In this document: in pieces, positions 31,414 to 41,355 of the stretch
Layout: the number at the start of each line of letters is the position of its first letter
Position numbering within the stretch: the first letter of the stretch is position 1
Assembly (NCBI RefSeq): GCF_036865545.1
Contig: NZ_CP142208.1
Location: 1,860,001 to 1,924,000 of the forward strand
DNA: 64,000 nt
Source of the DNA: Erwinia sp. E_sp_B01_1
GTDB lineage: Bacteria; Pseudomonadota; Gammaproteobacteria; Enterobacterales; Enterobacteriaceae
Reading direction: 5' to 3'
Position numbers and translations under genes: made by a program
The notes under the pieces: generated by a model
Database searches by the model: none
What the model was told of the DNA's origin: nothing
What the model saw: only the letters and a program-made list of their open reading frames with translations

Positions 31414-32820
31414 TCAGCCCGTCCTTTTTAAGCGACGATAAAAGGCACTGCGGCTTAATCCCATTGACTCCGCCGCATCATTTGCGTTGCCGTTGTATTC
31501 AGCAAGGCGTTTCTGCAAAGCGTGCTGCACGATATCTTCGAGCGTAGTCCACTCCCCGTCAGAGACAGACTGCGTCAGGGTGCTTTCACCTGGAAAGGCG
31601 GTTACAGCATCAGAGGGGAGCGCCTGGCTAAGCAGATATTTATCCAGCATGTTGCTGGTGCTGAGCAAAACAGTACGCTCAAGTGTATGATTGAGTTCGC
31701 GAATATTGCCTGGCCAAGGGTAGGCTTGCAATATGCGCATCGCCTCTTCGCTGACAACCAGCATCGGTTTGCGATATCGCTCAGCGAGGTTTCTCAACAT
31801 TCTGGTGACAAGTTCCGGAATATCTTCTTTGCGCTCGCGTAGGGAAGGGATGCGCACTTCAAAAGTATTAAGACGGTAATAAAGATCGCGGCGAAAGTCT
31901 CCGGCGTTAAGAAGCGTGGAGAGATCGGCATTGGTCGCGGAGATAACCCTTACGTCAGCGGTCTGGGTTCTGCTGGCGCCCACTTTTTCGAACTGCTGCT
32001 CTTCAAGCATGCGTAACAATTTAGCCTGTTGATTTAATGGCACGTTGCCCACTTCATCAAGGAAAAGCGTGCCCCCGTCTGCCAGCTCAAAACGGCCAAT
32101 ACGTTGGGTTTTGGCATCGGTAAACGCGCCCTTAACGTGGCCAAACATCTCGCTTTCAAACAGGCTGTCAGGAATACAACCCATATTCACGGAAACAAAA
32201 CTGGCGTCTTTACGGGTTGAATGCTGGTGAATGTAGCTGGCCAGCATACTTTTTCCCGTCCCGTTTTCACCGGTCAGCAGGATGCTTGCGTCGCTGGGGA
32301 TCACCTGTTGTAAAATCAACATAACCTGTTTCATCGCGGGCGACTGCGTTACCAGCTCATCCTGCAGGCAGGGATGAAGCTGCTGCTGCAGCAACGTATT
32401 TTGCTGTAGCAGCGCCTGCTGTTTCTTCAATCCTTCAACCAGCTGTAGCTGGATATTAAGAACCTGTAGCAGCCGCTCGTTGTCCCAGGGTTTTTGAATG
32501 AAATCGGCGGCGCCATTCTTCATCGCTTCTACCGCGATATCGATCGAGCCCCAGCCGGTCATTACCACAATCGGCAGCTCGGGTTCCTGATGTTTTAGCA
32601 CGGCAATCAGCTCAAGCCCTTCGCGGCCGGAAGTGGTATCACGCTGGTAGTTAAGGTCGACCAGAGCGATATCCGGCTTCTCTTCCCGCAGCTGGCTAAG
32701 GGCTTCGTCAGGCTGCGTTGCGGCGATGACATCAAAATTATGAAGCTTGAGCATCAGCTTCAACGTTCTGATGATGTTGATATCATCGTCGGCAACCAGA
32801 ACCTTATAGTTTTTTTTCAT
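31414..32820 (-). CDS. Sigma-54-dependent response regulator (NtrC class) with GAFTDA loop
   Basis: Receiver domain (phospho-Asp 55 in ALVDLNYQ), AAA+ domain with Walker A GENGTGKS (residues 184-191), Walker B GGTLFLDEVGNVP and a C-terminal Fis-type helix-turn-helix (NDAAESMGLSRSAFYRRLKR). Such proteins open sigma-54 promoters. The sigma-54-contacting loop reads GAFTDA (231-236) rather than GAFTGA. It probably acts on the sigma-54-like promoter at 37298-37315 that starts its own operon. Located between the exporter permease and the kinase, so it is a local, autoregulated system. Confidence 0.92.
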   Translation of the reverse strand: MKKNYKVLVADDDINIIRTLKLMLKLHNFDVIAATQPDEALSQLREEKPDIALVDLNYQRDTTSGREGLELIAVLKHQEPELPIVVMTGWGSIDIAVEAMKNGAADFIQKPWDNERLLQVLNIQLQLVEGLKKQQALLQQNTLLQQQLHPCLQDELVTQSPAMKQVMLILQQVIPSDASILLTGENGTGKSMLASYIHQHSTRKDASFVSVNMGCIPDSLFESEMFGHVKGAFTDAKTQRIGRFELADGGTLFLDEVGNVPLNQQAKLLRMLEEQQFEKVGASRTQTADVRVISATNADLSTLLNAGDFRRDLYYRLNTFEVRIPSLRERKEDIPELVTRMLRNLAERYRKPMLVVSEEAMRILQAYPWPGNIRELNHTLERTVLLSTSNMLDKYLLSQALPSDAVTAFPGESTLTQSVSDGEWTTLEDIVQHALQKRLAEYNGNANDAAESMGLSRSAFYRRLKRTG

Positions 32821-32844
32821 ACAGCCTTCCCTTTCGCTGAATCA

Positions 32845-35277
32845 TTACTGGTGTCTTAACGCTTCCATCGGCTGAATCTTTACTGCCCGTCTTGCCGGGA
32901 CGAGGGTGGCTACGGTAACGATCAGCGCGATAAGTAGCGCGATGACGGCAAACAGAACCAGCATCCCCAGACCCTGACCGCCGAAAATGCGCAGGATCAT
33001 CGGCGTCACTGCACCAATTACCGGCAGGCTGATAAGCAGTCCAATCGACAGCTGCCGCCATCCCTGCTTCATAATCAGCGAAAGAATGTCGCCTGGCGTC
33101 GCACCTAAGGCGCGTCGGGTGCCGAATTCGGCATAGCGTTGATGAATCGTTTTCGCCATAACGCCGTAGATACCACTGCCGGCGAGCAGAACCGCCATGA
33201 TACCAAAAACATTAAATAATATTGATATATAACTCAGTCCGACGGTATTTCTGGCAATCACCTCCTGCAAAGTTTTCTCCTGATATACCGGCAGCTGATT
33301 ATCAATACGGCTCACGCTGGCCTGAATAATGTGGCTGAGGTTTTCATGGTTAAGCCCTTTAGCAATAATGGATACCTGATCCTGCGGTACCTGGAGCATT
33401 GAGCGGTAGAGGGTTGGCATCTCTTTACTGTGGCCGAAAGGGCGACCCTGAATAATATGGGGGATCACGCCGACAATGGTGTACCAGTCGCGATCGTTTC
33501 CATCAATCCAGCGAATCTTTTTGCCTATCGGCAGGGTTTCGTTCGGCATGTAGCGATCTGTAAATGAGCGGGTTACCACCACTACCTTTTGCGAGCGGCT
33601 ATCGTCGCTCAAAGCCAGTAAGCGTCCGCTCTGGGCTTTGACATTCAACGCTTCAAGTGTGCCGGGGTAGGCAATCACATCATTCACACGGGGATATTGA
33701 TTACGGTCAGAACGCAGATAGCTGGCGCCTTCAACTTCAATGTTGTTAGCTGGCGTGAACTCACCAGGCAGCCTGGTGACCAGACCGGCCTGATCAACGT
33801 TGGGCAGTGATTTAAGTTCTGCAACCAGCTTGTCGGCGAAGTTAAATTTATCCACGGCACCGGGATAGCTCCGCTCCGGCAGGCTGACTTTGGCCGACCA
33901 GATATTTTGCGTGTGTACGCCATAATCAATTTTAGAAGCTTGGGCAACGACCAGCGAGAGCAGGGCACCGATGCACAGCACTGCACATGAGAGCGCGACT
34001 TCGAATATCACCAGCGCGCGGCTGATACGACTGCTGCTGCGGCTTTGTGCGCCGCGTGTGCCATCTCGTAACGCATCGTTGACATTGCTGTTGACCATCT
34101 TCCAGGCCGGTAGCGCCCCGGTAATCAGGCTGGCCACTGCGACTAATATTACTGTTTTAACGACCACTCCCGCATCTATAGCGAGTTCCCACCAGAATGG
34201 CGGCTGGTCAGGCACGATATTCACGATCAATTTATTGGTCAGGGAAAGTCCCCAGCCCGCCAGCAGCAAGCCGATAACCCCACCCACGCAGCAAATGATC
34301 ACGCTCTCCCACATCATCTGCAGCACAACACGGAAAGGGGGCGCGCCATGCGCCACCCGTACTGCAATTTCTTTACTACGCTCAATGGCGCGCACCAGCA
34401 GCATGTTGCCGACATTGCAACAGGCCAGCACCAGCACCAGCCCAACAGCCAGTAGCATAATAAGGAAAATAGGTTTGGAATCCTCGCCGATAAAACTGTC
34501 CATAAAGGTGATGGCAAAGGCTGAACGGCCGCCGTTCAGCTCTGGAAATGTCTGCGCTCTGGCGGCCATAATATTTTTCAGTTCGGCATCTGCTTCTTCA
34601 ACTGAAATGCCGGGTTTAACCTTGCCGAAAACCTGAACTGACGGCGCGTTCTCTTCGGTGATATGCAGGGAATTTAAAGCCGAAGGCAGCCAGATTTGGT
34701 TATTCATCGGGAAGGCGAATCCCGCGGGCATAACGCCGATAACCTGGGTTTTGATGCCGTTAACCAGCAGGGTCTGGCTCAGGATATCCTGTCGCCCACC
34801 GAAAAAATTTTGCCACATTTCATGGCTGATCACGGCAACGGCATTGGCGCCTTCGCCAGTGTCCTGCTGGTTATACAGACGTCCCAGCTCAGGCTGGACG
34901 CCGGTAAAATTAAAGAGATCGGGTTCAGAGCGTATCGCGATATAGCGTGACGCCTGGCCATCAAGGCTGATATTAGCGACGTCGCCGTAATAATATCCCA
35001 CCTGCTCCAGACGCTGGCTTTTGCTCTTTATATCGGCAAAATCCATATAGCTGAGAGGCGAATCACCCAACCGCACATTATTGATACTGGGGCTGATCAT
35101 CACCATGCGCTCGCCATCCTCAAAAGGCAGAGGTTTCAGCACCAGGCCATTAATGACCGAATACATGTAAACACACATACCCAGCCCAACGGCCATAATA
35201 AGCGTGGTAAACACGGCAAAACCGGGACGTTTAAGCAGCAATCTGCACGCATAACGTAGATCGAAGAACATTGACAT
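32845..35277 (-). CDS. ABC transporter permease with two FtsX/MacB domains (ADOP-like)
   Basis: 810 residues. An N-terminal MacB-type periplasmic-core plus FtsX half is followed by a second one, the duplicated layout of the ADOP family (opening DLRYACRLLLKRPGFAVFTT). About eight membrane segments are grouped near residues 20, 270-420 and 690-800. ATG 35277 (MSMFFDLRY) has AGGGG seven bases upstream; a frame to 35325 overlaps the ATPase gene and is rejected. One chain would replace the usual permease dimer. It works with the ATPase and HlyD-type adaptor to export or move a substrate, perhaps a lipid, peptide or toxic compound; the substrate is unknown. Confidence 0.85.
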   Translation of the reverse strand: MSMFFDLRYACRLLLKRPGFAVFTTLIMAVGLGMCVYMYSVINGLVLKPLPFEDGERMVMISPSINNVRLGDSPLSYMDFADIKSKSQRLEQVGYYYGDVANISLDGQASRYIAIRSEPDLFNFTGVQPELGRLYNQQDTGEGANAVAVISHEMWQNFFGGRQDILSQTLLVNGIKTQVIGVMPAGFAFPMNNQIWLPSALNSLHITEENAPSVQVFGKVKPGISVEEADAELKNIMAARAQTFPELNGGRSAFAITFMDSFIGEDSKPIFLIMLLAVGLVLVLACCNVGNMLLVRAIERSKEIAVRVAHGAPPFRVVLQMMWESVIICCVGGVIGLLLAGWGLSLTNKLIVNIVPDQPPFWWELAIDAGVVVKTVILVAVASLITGALPAWKMVNSNVNDALRDGTRGAQSRSSSRISRALVIFEVALSCAVLCIGALLSLVVAQASKIDYGVHTQNIWSAKVSLPERSYPGAVDKFNFADKLVAELKSLPNVDQAGLVTRLPGEFTPANNIEVEGASYLRSDRNQYPRVNDVIAYPGTLEALNVKAQSGRLLALSDDSRSQKVVVVTRSFTDRYMPNETLPIGKKIRWIDGNDRDWYTIVGVIPHIIQGRPFGHSKEMPTLYRSMLQVPQDQVSIIAKGLNHENLSHIIQASVSRIDNQLPVYQEKTLQEVIARNTVGLSYISILFNVFGIMAVLLAGSGIYGVMAKTIHQRYAEFGTRRALGATPGDILSLIMKQGWRQLSIGLLISLPVIGAVTPMILRIFGGQGLGMLVLFAVIALLIALIVTVATLVPARRAVKIQPMEALRHQ

Positions 35278-35287
35278 TGCTTTCCCC

Positions 35288-35995
35288 TTATACCACCTGC
35301 GCCAGGTGCCTGAGCTGATGGTCATCGATCACCATGCCGTCAAAAATTTCTATCTGACGAAGCGCCCGCGCTGCAGAACGAGGATCGTGAGTCACGATAC
35401 AGATAGTCGAGCCGGCCTGATGAAGCTGATCAAACAGCGCCATCACCGCATCGGCATTACGTGAATCCAGATTCCCTGTGGGTTCATCCGCCAGCAGCAG
35501 AGAAGGATTGCCGACGATGGCTCTTGCCACGGCAACGCGCTGTTGCTGGCCGCCGGAAAGCTGGGAAGGGTAATGCTTGCCGCGATGTTTCATATCGACT
35601 TTTTCAAGAGCTGCATCCGCCATGGATTTCATCTCTTTTTTGGCGAGTCCCTTACGATAGGTCAGTGGGAGCATGACATTTTCACTGACGGTCAAATCGC
35701 TTATCAGGTTAAACGACTGAAAAACAAAACCGAGTTCCAGGTTGCGGATAGCCGCCTGTTCTCTGGCGCTGAGCGAATTAACATTATGTCCGTTAATCAC
35801 GTACTCACCCTCAGTGGCTTTGTCCAGCAGGCCGAGGATCGACAGTAGAGTCGATTTGCCACAGCCGGAAGGACCGGAAATAGAAACATAGTCGCCTTTG
35901 CTTATGGAGAAACTCACATCGCTTAAGGCGTGGGTTTCCATTTCCTCAGTAAAAAACACCTTTTTGATATTTTTGAGTTCTACAATTGCTGACAT
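35288..35995 (-). CDS. ABC exporter ATP-binding protein (MacB/LolD type)
   Basis: 235 residues with Walker [10 protein letters not shown], signature [14 protein letters not shown], Walker [13 protein letters not shown] and H-loop VTHD, all intact. It belongs to the MacB/LolD/FtsE mechanotransmission class. It lies ten bases before the ADOP permease start and twelve after the adaptor gene, a tight operon. It powers the export system. Confidence 0.92.
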   Translation of the reverse strand: MSAIVELKNIKKVFFTEEMETHALSDVSFSISKGDYVSISGPSGCGKSTLLSILGLLDKATEGEYVINGHNVNSLSAREQAAIRNLELGFVFQSFNLISDLTVSENVMLPLTYRKGLAKKEMKSMADAALEKVDMKHRGKHYPSQLSGGQQQRVAVARAIVGNPSLLLADEPTGNLDSRNADAVMALFDQLHQAGSTICIVTHDPRSAARALRQIEIFDGMVIDDHQLRHLAQVV

Positions 35996-36007
35996 ACAAG
36001 AATCCTT

Positions 36008-37261
36008 TTAGCGAGTAAGGCTTATCTGGTCGACATGTTCCCAGGACTGATAGCTGGATAAGACAATTTTATCCGTTGCTGCAAGGCCTGACGTAATGAC
36101 AATTTCACTGGCGGACCCCATCCCGAAAGCAACTGGGATTTTGATCGCGCTTTGGCCATCCGCCGTAACTTTATAAACAATGCCCGGCGTATCGCTCTGG
36201 GCATAAACCGGGCGCGGCGCAAAAATCACATTTTTCAGGTTCGCAACCTGTACCCGGCCTTCAATACTGAGGTCCGGTCGGGCTTCATCTGGAAGAGGAT
36301 CGGTAAATTCAACATCCACCTGAACTGTTCCATTGATCACTGCCGGGTCGATACGTGAAACTTTGCCATGAATTTGATTGATATGCGTACTGATCAGCAC
36401 CGGCTGATTAAGCGCCACACTTCTGATCTGGCGCTCAGGCACTTTCAGTTCAGCAATAAGCTGATCTTTGCGCGCAACACGAGCGATGCTGAACCCATTA
36501 GCGATATGCTGCCCAACTTCAATATTAGTTACCTGGATAATACCGGCTTCGTTGGCTTTCACTCTTAACGAACGCACCTGATATTCAGAGCGGGCCAGCA
36601 TATTTTTTATTTTGCTGAGCCGGGCCTCACTGGCTTCCCGATTCTCTTTCTGTAACTGGGTTAATTTTTCCAGCTGCTCCTGGGTATATTGCAGGCTCTG
36701 ACGTGTCTGTTCGGTAGCCAGCCGCGAACGGTACAGAACCAACAGAGGAACCGAGCCATCGTTGCGCTTATTCAACATTTCAGCCGCATCATATTCAACC
36801 TTGGCGTGACGATATTCCTGCATCGCTTTAACAATTGCGATTTTAGCGGCCAGATAATCATTCTCCTGCTGACTTTTCAGCGCTTTGTTTTCAGCTTCTT
36901 TCGCACCCAGCTCCCAGCGAAGCTCTTCGGTCGTCTGAATCAGATCCGGGTTAACCAGTTCCGCAATCAAATCTCCTGGCTCAACCGCTGCGCCTGGTTT
37001 GACTTCAACGGATTCGACGATGCCATCAATATTTGATGAAATCCAGGTGGCGTTGCGAGGAGCCAGAATGCCGTTGCCCTGAACCTCTACTGTCATATCG
37101 CCCTGTTTCACCTGACCGATCAGCAGGCTGGATGCCTGAACCTCATATCCCCCCGGCCCGAAACTGATAAGAAAATAGCCCGCCACCAGAATAAGCAATG
37201 CTGTTCCGCCTGCCAGAACAGGCTTAATCCGTCGTCTCTGATTTGTTCTTTTGAAGTCCAT
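36008..37261 (-). CDS. HlyD/MacA-type periplasmic adaptor protein
   Basis: A single N-terminal transmembrane segment (about residues 16-33, LAGGTALLILVAGYFLISF), then a biotinyl-lipoyl-like hairpin split by a long coiled coil (about 90-200, Lys/Glu/Gln-rich) and beta-barrel. It bridges an inner-membrane ABC exporter and an outer-membrane channel. ATG 37261 (MDFKRTNQRRR) is preferred for the basic N terminus; a frame to 37315 overlaps the promoter. First gene of the five-gene operon (adaptor, ATPase, permease, regulator, kinase). No outer-membrane partner gene is present. Confidence 0.85.
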   Translation of the reverse strand: MDFKRTNQRRRIKPVLAGGTALLILVAGYFLISFGPGGYEVQASSLLIGQVKQGDMTVEVQGNGILAPRNATWISSNIDGIVESVEVKPGAAVEPGDLIAELVNPDLIQTTEELRWELGAKEAENKALKSQQENDYLAAKIAIVKAMQEYRHAKVEYDAAEMLNKRNDGSVPLLVLYRSRLATEQTRQSLQYTQEQLEKLTQLQKENREASEARLSKIKNMLARSEYQVRSLRVKANEAGIIQVTNIEVGQHIANGFSIARVARKDQLIAELKVPERQIRSVALNQPVLISTHINQIHGKVSRIDPAVINGTVQVDVEFTDPLPDEARPDLSIEGRVQVANLKNVIFAPRPVYAQSDTPGIVYKVTADGQSAIKIPVAFGMGSASEIVITSGLAATDKIVLSSYQSWEHVDQISLTR

Positions 37262-37297
37262 ACTGATCTGCTCATTTCCACCCTGTTGCATGTGAAT

Positions 37298-37315
37298 ATG
37301 CAGAGTGCATGCCAA
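37298..37315 (-). promoter_or_regulatory. Sigma-54 promoter of the exporter operon
   Basis: On the minus strand TTGGCATGCACTCTGCAT: GG and GC are separated by exactly ten bases, as needed at -24/-12, and both flanks resemble TGGCAC-N5-TTGCA. The expected transcription start lies about 27 bases before the adaptor ATG. Confidence 0.7.
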
Positions 37316-38077
37316 CTTTATAACTTATTGTTTTTGATGATTTATATGCTGGAAAAGCATTTCTTACAGACAAACCCGTCTCGAAAATGGGATCGGTTTA
37401 AAAGAAGGAATCTAAAAAATGGGACAAGGGGGATTTAGAGTGAACACTATCGTCGTTTTAAGACTGGCAGCCAATGTGCTGAAAAGGGGCCGTAAAAGAA
37501 AAATCCACGCGATTGCGTGGTTTTCTCTTGAACCAGTTATCTTCACGAATTTTATAAAGACTTGTGAAGGGACTGACAATCAGACGTTGAACAGTAAATT
37601 CTCAAATATTTATTTGTTATTTAATGTTTTTATTTTTAAATTCTATTTTAATACATCCTCAATGTATTCACTTTTGTTGATATCGTTATCTGAGGCTGGT
37701 TGCCGCTGCTAATCAGATGGATGTACCGTATGCCTGTATTCACTTATAAATCACATTGGTAAATGTGGACGGTACAGACGTGCTGACAAAGCGTTCAGGA
37801 TTTTCATGAATGACGATTTCAGTCAGTATCTCAAAATTTAAAAATCAGTTTCCTCCATTAGTGAGTAACACTCATTTGTCTATCCTGAATTCAGCTATTA
37901 ACCCTCCTCAGCTCCTGTGTTAAAACTGGCAGGAAATATATTGACCGCTCTGCTTACGAGTTGTTACATGAGGCTGCGTCCTGGATATTCGTTTTAGCAC
38001 TGGTATTTCAGCCTGAAGGTGGGTTGCCTGCTGTCACCCCCGCGTATGCCGGGAATGAACTAAAAGGACTGAAAAAG
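37316..38077. other. Junction region, left end of the accessory island
   Basis: About 760 bases without a supported gene; AT-rich from 37600 to 37690. It holds a palindrome-bearing repeat at 37498-37520 that recurs beside ychF (listed separately). A frame at 37419-37712 is not recognisable as a protein. Regulator binding sites for the exporter operon may lie near 37380-37430, where AAATGGGA occurs twice. Confidence 0.5.
37498..37520 (+). repeat. Left copy of a 23-bp repeat, candidate attachment-site half
   Basis: GAAAAATCCACGC followed by GATTGCGTGG. The right copy at 54887-54909 differs by one base. Both form a hairpin. They bracket 17.4 kb that carries all the relic mobile DNA and the defence genes. 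Confidence 0.55.
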
Positions 38078-38433
38078 ATGAGGATAAACATTGTCATTGG
38101 CGATCGAAAAATCCCCGCTTCGCTTAACAACAGTCAGGCAAGTAAAGATTTTGTCGGCCTGCTGCCTTTAACGCTCGAACTTAAAGACTACGCCAGTAAA
38201 GAAAAGTCAGTGATTTACCGGCAAAACTCTCTGTTGTCGGTTCCCCTGAAGGTTCCAGCGCCCGCAAAGGAGACATTACCTTCTATGCCCCCTGGGGCAA
38301 TCTGGCGATTTTTTATCATGACCACGGATTCGCCTCCGGCCTGATTAAACTGGGCCAGTTGGATGACGCGGATGCTCTTCCGGTACAGACAGCACCCTGG
38401 CAGGCTAGATTCGAAATTGCTGCTGACAGGTAG
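38078..38433 (+). pseudogene. Cyclophilin-like fold protein, one-base frameshift
   Basis: The small cyclophilin-like family begins MRINIVIGDRKIPASLNNSQASKDFVGLLPLTLELKDYASKEK here. After this the reading departs from the family. Adding one A to the run at 38202-38205 gives KVSDLPAKLSVVG...GDITFYAPWGNLAIFYHDHGFASGLIKLGQLDD and a stop at 38431-38433, for 118 residues, the usual size. The function is unknown; the family commonly sits with cupin and carboxymuconolactone-decarboxylase genes, as here. AAAAGGA precedes ATG 38078. Confidence 0.75.
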
Positions 38434-38511
38434 TTCAGGTCACCTTCTTAGCTGTCTCTGTTGCCAAAAAACAATGAGTTTCCTTCTTTATAATTAACCG
38501 GAGAATTTCAG

Positions 38512-38997
38512 ATGATCCGTTATACCTCTGCTGCTGTTTCCCTTTTGGTTGTCGCTGGATTTTCTGCCCAGGCAGAAAGTGCAGGCACCGCTCCCATGTC
38601 CCTTTCTGAAAGTGGGAGCCGGACGTTTATCAGCGCGCCGGCCGATAATTTCACTGGTCGTGTCTGGGTAGATCCCTTGTTTCTGAAGCCCCAGGCACCG
38701 CAGAGAGCGACTGGCTCCTATGTCACCTTTGAACCGGGGGCCCGGAGTGCCTGGCATACTCATCCGATTGGGCAAACGTTAGTTGTCACCTCCGGGACCG
38801 GCTGGGTGCAGGAGTGGGGCAGGGAGAAGAAAACGATTCATGCTGGTGACGTGATTAACTGCCCACCCGGTGTAAAGCACTGGCACGGCGCGACGGATAA
38901 GACGGGCATGGTTCATCTGGCTATTCAGGAAGTCACGGCGGAAGGAAAAAATGTCGACTGGCTTGAGAAAGTCAGCGATCAGCAATATGTCCAGTAG
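38512..38997 (+). CDS. Secreted cupin-domain protein
   Basis: 161 residues with a signal peptide cut near AQAES. The cupin metal site is visible: [23 protein letters not shown] (two His) and [10 protein letters not shown] (third His). Paralogue of the frameshifted cupin at 40955-41355. It is followed nine bases later by a carboxymuconolactone-decarboxylase lipoprotein, and the pair probably acts together in the periplasm on an aromatic or lactone-like compound. Substrate unknown. Confidence 0.8.
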   Translation: MIRYTSAAVSLLVVAGFSAQAESAGTAPMSLSESGSRTFISAPADNFTGRVWVDPLFLKPQAPQRATGSYVTFEPGARSAWHTHPIGQTLVVTSGTGWVQEWGREKKTIHAGDVINCPPGVKHWHGATDKTGMVHLAIQEVTAEGKNVDWLEKVSDQQYVQ

Positions 38998-39006
38998 GGA
39001 GAACTT

Positions 39007-39804
39007 ATGAGACTGGTTACCTGCATGCTTTTTTGCTCTGCATTGCTAATCGCAGGCTGCGCAACAAAAATGGGAAACGAGAAATCTGGCAGCGCTTCAG
39101 GAAATACCCAACAAGTACATCAAGCTGTGGCCGGAGCCGCGCCTGGCATGGCGGCTTATGGCGATAAGTATATTGACCGCGATCTCTGGAACCGTACCGG
39201 GTTATCCCGACGAGACCGTAGCCTGGTCACTTTAGCGGCGCTTATCAGCAGAAATGACACTACTGACCTGCCGCATTATCTCAATCTGGCTCTCGACAGT
39301 GGCGTTAAACCCACTGAGATCTCTGAAACGATTACCCACCTGGCTTTTTATGCTGGCTGGCCAAACGCAACCTCTGCAGCAGTGACTACTCAGGTCGTGT
39401 TTACTCAAAGGCATATTGATCTCTCAACACTGCCCGGAGAAAACGTCCAGTTGCTGGCCATTGATGAGGAGAACGAACTCAAACGCGCCACGCTGGTGGG
39501 CAACAGCTTCGGTGATGTCTCGCCAGGGGTGGTGAAATACACCACAGAGGCCGTTTTCCGCAATCTTTGGTTACGGCCGGGACTTGCGCCTCGTGACAGA
39601 AGTCTGATAACCGTTAGCGCTTTAGTCACTGCGGGGCAGGTAAACCAGGTGCCGTATCATCTGAACCGCGCGATGGACAATGGGTTGTCAAAAGAAGAGG
39701 CTTCGGAAGTCCTGACGCAACTGGCCTTTGTGGCAGGCTGGCCAAATGTATTCTCTGCTTTACCGGTCTTCAGGGATGTTTTCAATTCACGCGAAAAGTC
39801 CTGA
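39007..39804 (+). CDS. Carboxymuconolactone decarboxylase-family lipoprotein (two CMD domains)
   Basis: A lipobox IAGCATK near residue 18 marks a lipoprotein of 265 residues. Two CMD domains follow, each with the family core: GLSRRDRSLVTLAALISR...LPHYLNLALDSG...HLAFYAGWPNA, and GLAPRDRSLITVSALVTA...VPYHLNRAMDNG...QLAFVAGWPN. The usual redox CxxC of AhpD-type members is absent, so peroxidase activity is unlikely. Genes of this type pair with cupins and LysR regulators, as here. Confidence 0.82.
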   Translation: MRLVTCMLFCSALLIAGCATKMGNEKSGSASGNTQQVHQAVAGAAPGMAAYGDKYIDRDLWNRTGLSRRDRSLVTLAALISRNDTTDLPHYLNLALDSGVKPTEISETITHLAFYAGWPNATSAAVTTQVVFTQRHIDLSTLPGENVQLLAIDEENELKRATLVGNSFGDVSPGVVKYTTEAVFRNLWLRPGLAPRDRSLITVSALVTAGQVNQVPYHLNRAMDNGLSKEEASEVLTQLAFVAGWPNVFSALPVFRDVFNSREKS

Positions 39805-39835
39805 CCTGATGCCGGCGTTCGCAGGAGCGTCGGCA

Positions 39836-40732
39836 TCATCTCTTGTTATAGCGCAATGCGTCTACAATAAGCGTGAGCGCACGCGATGACTGTCTCCTGC
39901 TGGGATAATATAGATGTAGTCCGTCCCAGGCAGGGCAATAATCTTGTAAAACACTGACAAGCTTGCCTTGCTGAATGTAGCTGGCGACAGCTTCTTCCGG
40001 AACGTGTGCCAGACCAAATCCAGCAACTGACGCATCAATGACCTGAAATACATCGTTAAATACAACCTGTCCTTCAACACGAACTTTCACTTCATGCCCT
40101 TCTTTTTCAAATTCCCAGGCATACAGTCCCCCGTGTGTCGAAAGTCTTAAATTAACGCAGCGGTGCTGAACAAGATCCTGAGGCGTCAGGGGGATGGGAT
40201 TTTTACTGAAATAGGCAGGGGAGCCGACCACAGCAAATCGCACGTCCGGCCCAATGCGGACGGAAATCATGCCGTTGGTTATCTGCTCACCCAGACGAAC
40301 ACCCGCGTCGTAGCGGTTCGCAGCGATATCTGTCAAAGCATATTCGTTTGCCAGCTCAAGATTGATGTCGGGATACTCTTCAAGGAGCCCCTTAAGCCGT
40401 GGCCAAAGAAGAAACTTTATGGCGAAATCTGTGGCTGTGATCCGGACAGTTCCGGCAGGCTTATCGCGCATGTCACCCACGACGGCCAGTTCACTCCAGA
40501 TCTCATCAAAACGTGGCCCCAGCGAGTCAAGTAAGCGTTGTCCAACCTCTGTGGGAGAAACACTTCTGGTGGTTCGCGTCAGGAGTCGTACGCCCAGCCT
40601 GGCTTCAAGCCCGCGCAGGCTGTGGCTCAGCGCCGACTGAGAGACCCCCAGCTGCGCAGCTGCGCGGGTAAAACTTCTTTCACGGGCCACGGTAACAAAG
40701 GCAACGAGATCGTTAAGACTTTCCCGGGACAT
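39836..40732 (-). CDS. LysR-family transcriptional regulator
   Basis: Helix-turn-helix FTRAAAQLGVSQSALSHSLRGLE near residue 20, then a LysR substrate-binding domain (PBP fold) to the end; 298 residues, normal for the family. ATG 40732 (MSRESLNDLV) has AGAGG upstream; a frame to 40951 is an artefact. It converges with the cupin/CMD pair and lies downstream of the SDR relic and second cupin on the same strand. It likely controls one of these cupin groups. Confidence 0.88.
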   Translation of the reverse strand: MSRESLNDLVAFVTVARERSFTRAAAQLGVSQSALSHSLRGLEARLGVRLLTRTTRSVSPTEVGQRLLDSLGPRFDEIWSELAVVGDMRDKPAGTVRITATDFAIKFLLWPRLKGLLEEYPDINLELANEYALTDIAANRYDAGVRLGEQITNGMISVRIGPDVRFAVVGSPAYFSKNPIPLTPQDLVQHRCVNLRLSTHGGLYAWEFEKEGHEVKVRVEGQVVFNDVFQVIDASVAGFGLAHVPEEAVASYIQQGKLVSVLQDYCPAWDGLHLYYPSRRQSSRALTLIVDALRYNKR

Positions 40733-40850
40733 CAGAGTGAACCTCTCATAGCTTACCTGTGAGCCTTCCGCATAACGGGCAGGCAGAGAAAAGGCGCATC
40801 CCAATAAACGGGAGGCACCTTTTTTACGGTTTGATCGCTGCCAACCGTGA

Positions 40851-40955
40851 TCAGACCTGCTGACTGGTTGGACGATAAAGGATTTCGTTAATGTCCACTT
40901 CATCAGGCTGGCTGCTGGTGATGACAACGACTTTTCCTGCAATATTCGCACTCAT
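40851..40955 (-). pseudogene. SDR oxidoreductase remnant (in-frame internal deletion)
   Basis: 34-codon frame. The first 13 codons, [13 protein letters not shown], are the start of a short-chain dehydrogenase; the last 19, PDEVDINEILYRPTSQQV, are its normal end. About 200 codons are missing, with a clean join at SSQ. The start overlaps the stop of the cupin frame (TAATG). Not a working enzyme; a relic or microprotein. Confidence 0.7.
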
Positions 40956-41355
40956 TATTTGTCTCCGTACTGCTCATCGGTAACTTTTTCCAGCCACTCA
41001 ACCACTTTGCCGTTTTCCGCTTCCTGAATGGCAATATGCGTCAGGGGGTTTTGGCACTGGCACCGTGCCAGTGTTTTTCAAACGGTGGGATCCAGACTAC
41101 ATCGCCAGGACGGATTTCACGGGCCGGTTCACCCCAGGTCTGCACATAACCAAAACCTGCGGTCACAATCAGCGTCTGACCAAGTGGGTGGGTATGCCAC
41201 GCAGTACGTGCGCCTGGTTCGAATGTCACGCTACCGCCGCTTGCGCGGGCGGGTTCGTTGGCCGGGAAAAGGGGATCAACGCGTACAGTACCTGTAAACC
41301 AGTCTTCCGGGCCCGCGAAAGAAGCCTGGGAACCACATTTATAAATATCGGTCAT
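40955..41355 (-). pseudogene. Cupin-domain protein, one-base frameshift
   Basis: [15 protein letters not shown]...[20 protein letters not shown] and [12 protein letters not shown] match the secreted cupin at 38.5 kb but without a signal peptide. The frame stops at 41041. One more base in the G5 run at 41044-41048 gives [29 protein letters not shown], aligned with its paralogue, and a stop that overlaps the SDR relic start. Length would be 133. Functional if the run is under-called. Confidence 0.75.

Noticed and set aside
37419..37712. 97-codon frame at the island edge
   Set aside because: Crosses the hairpin repeat, low complexity in the second half, no family resemblance.
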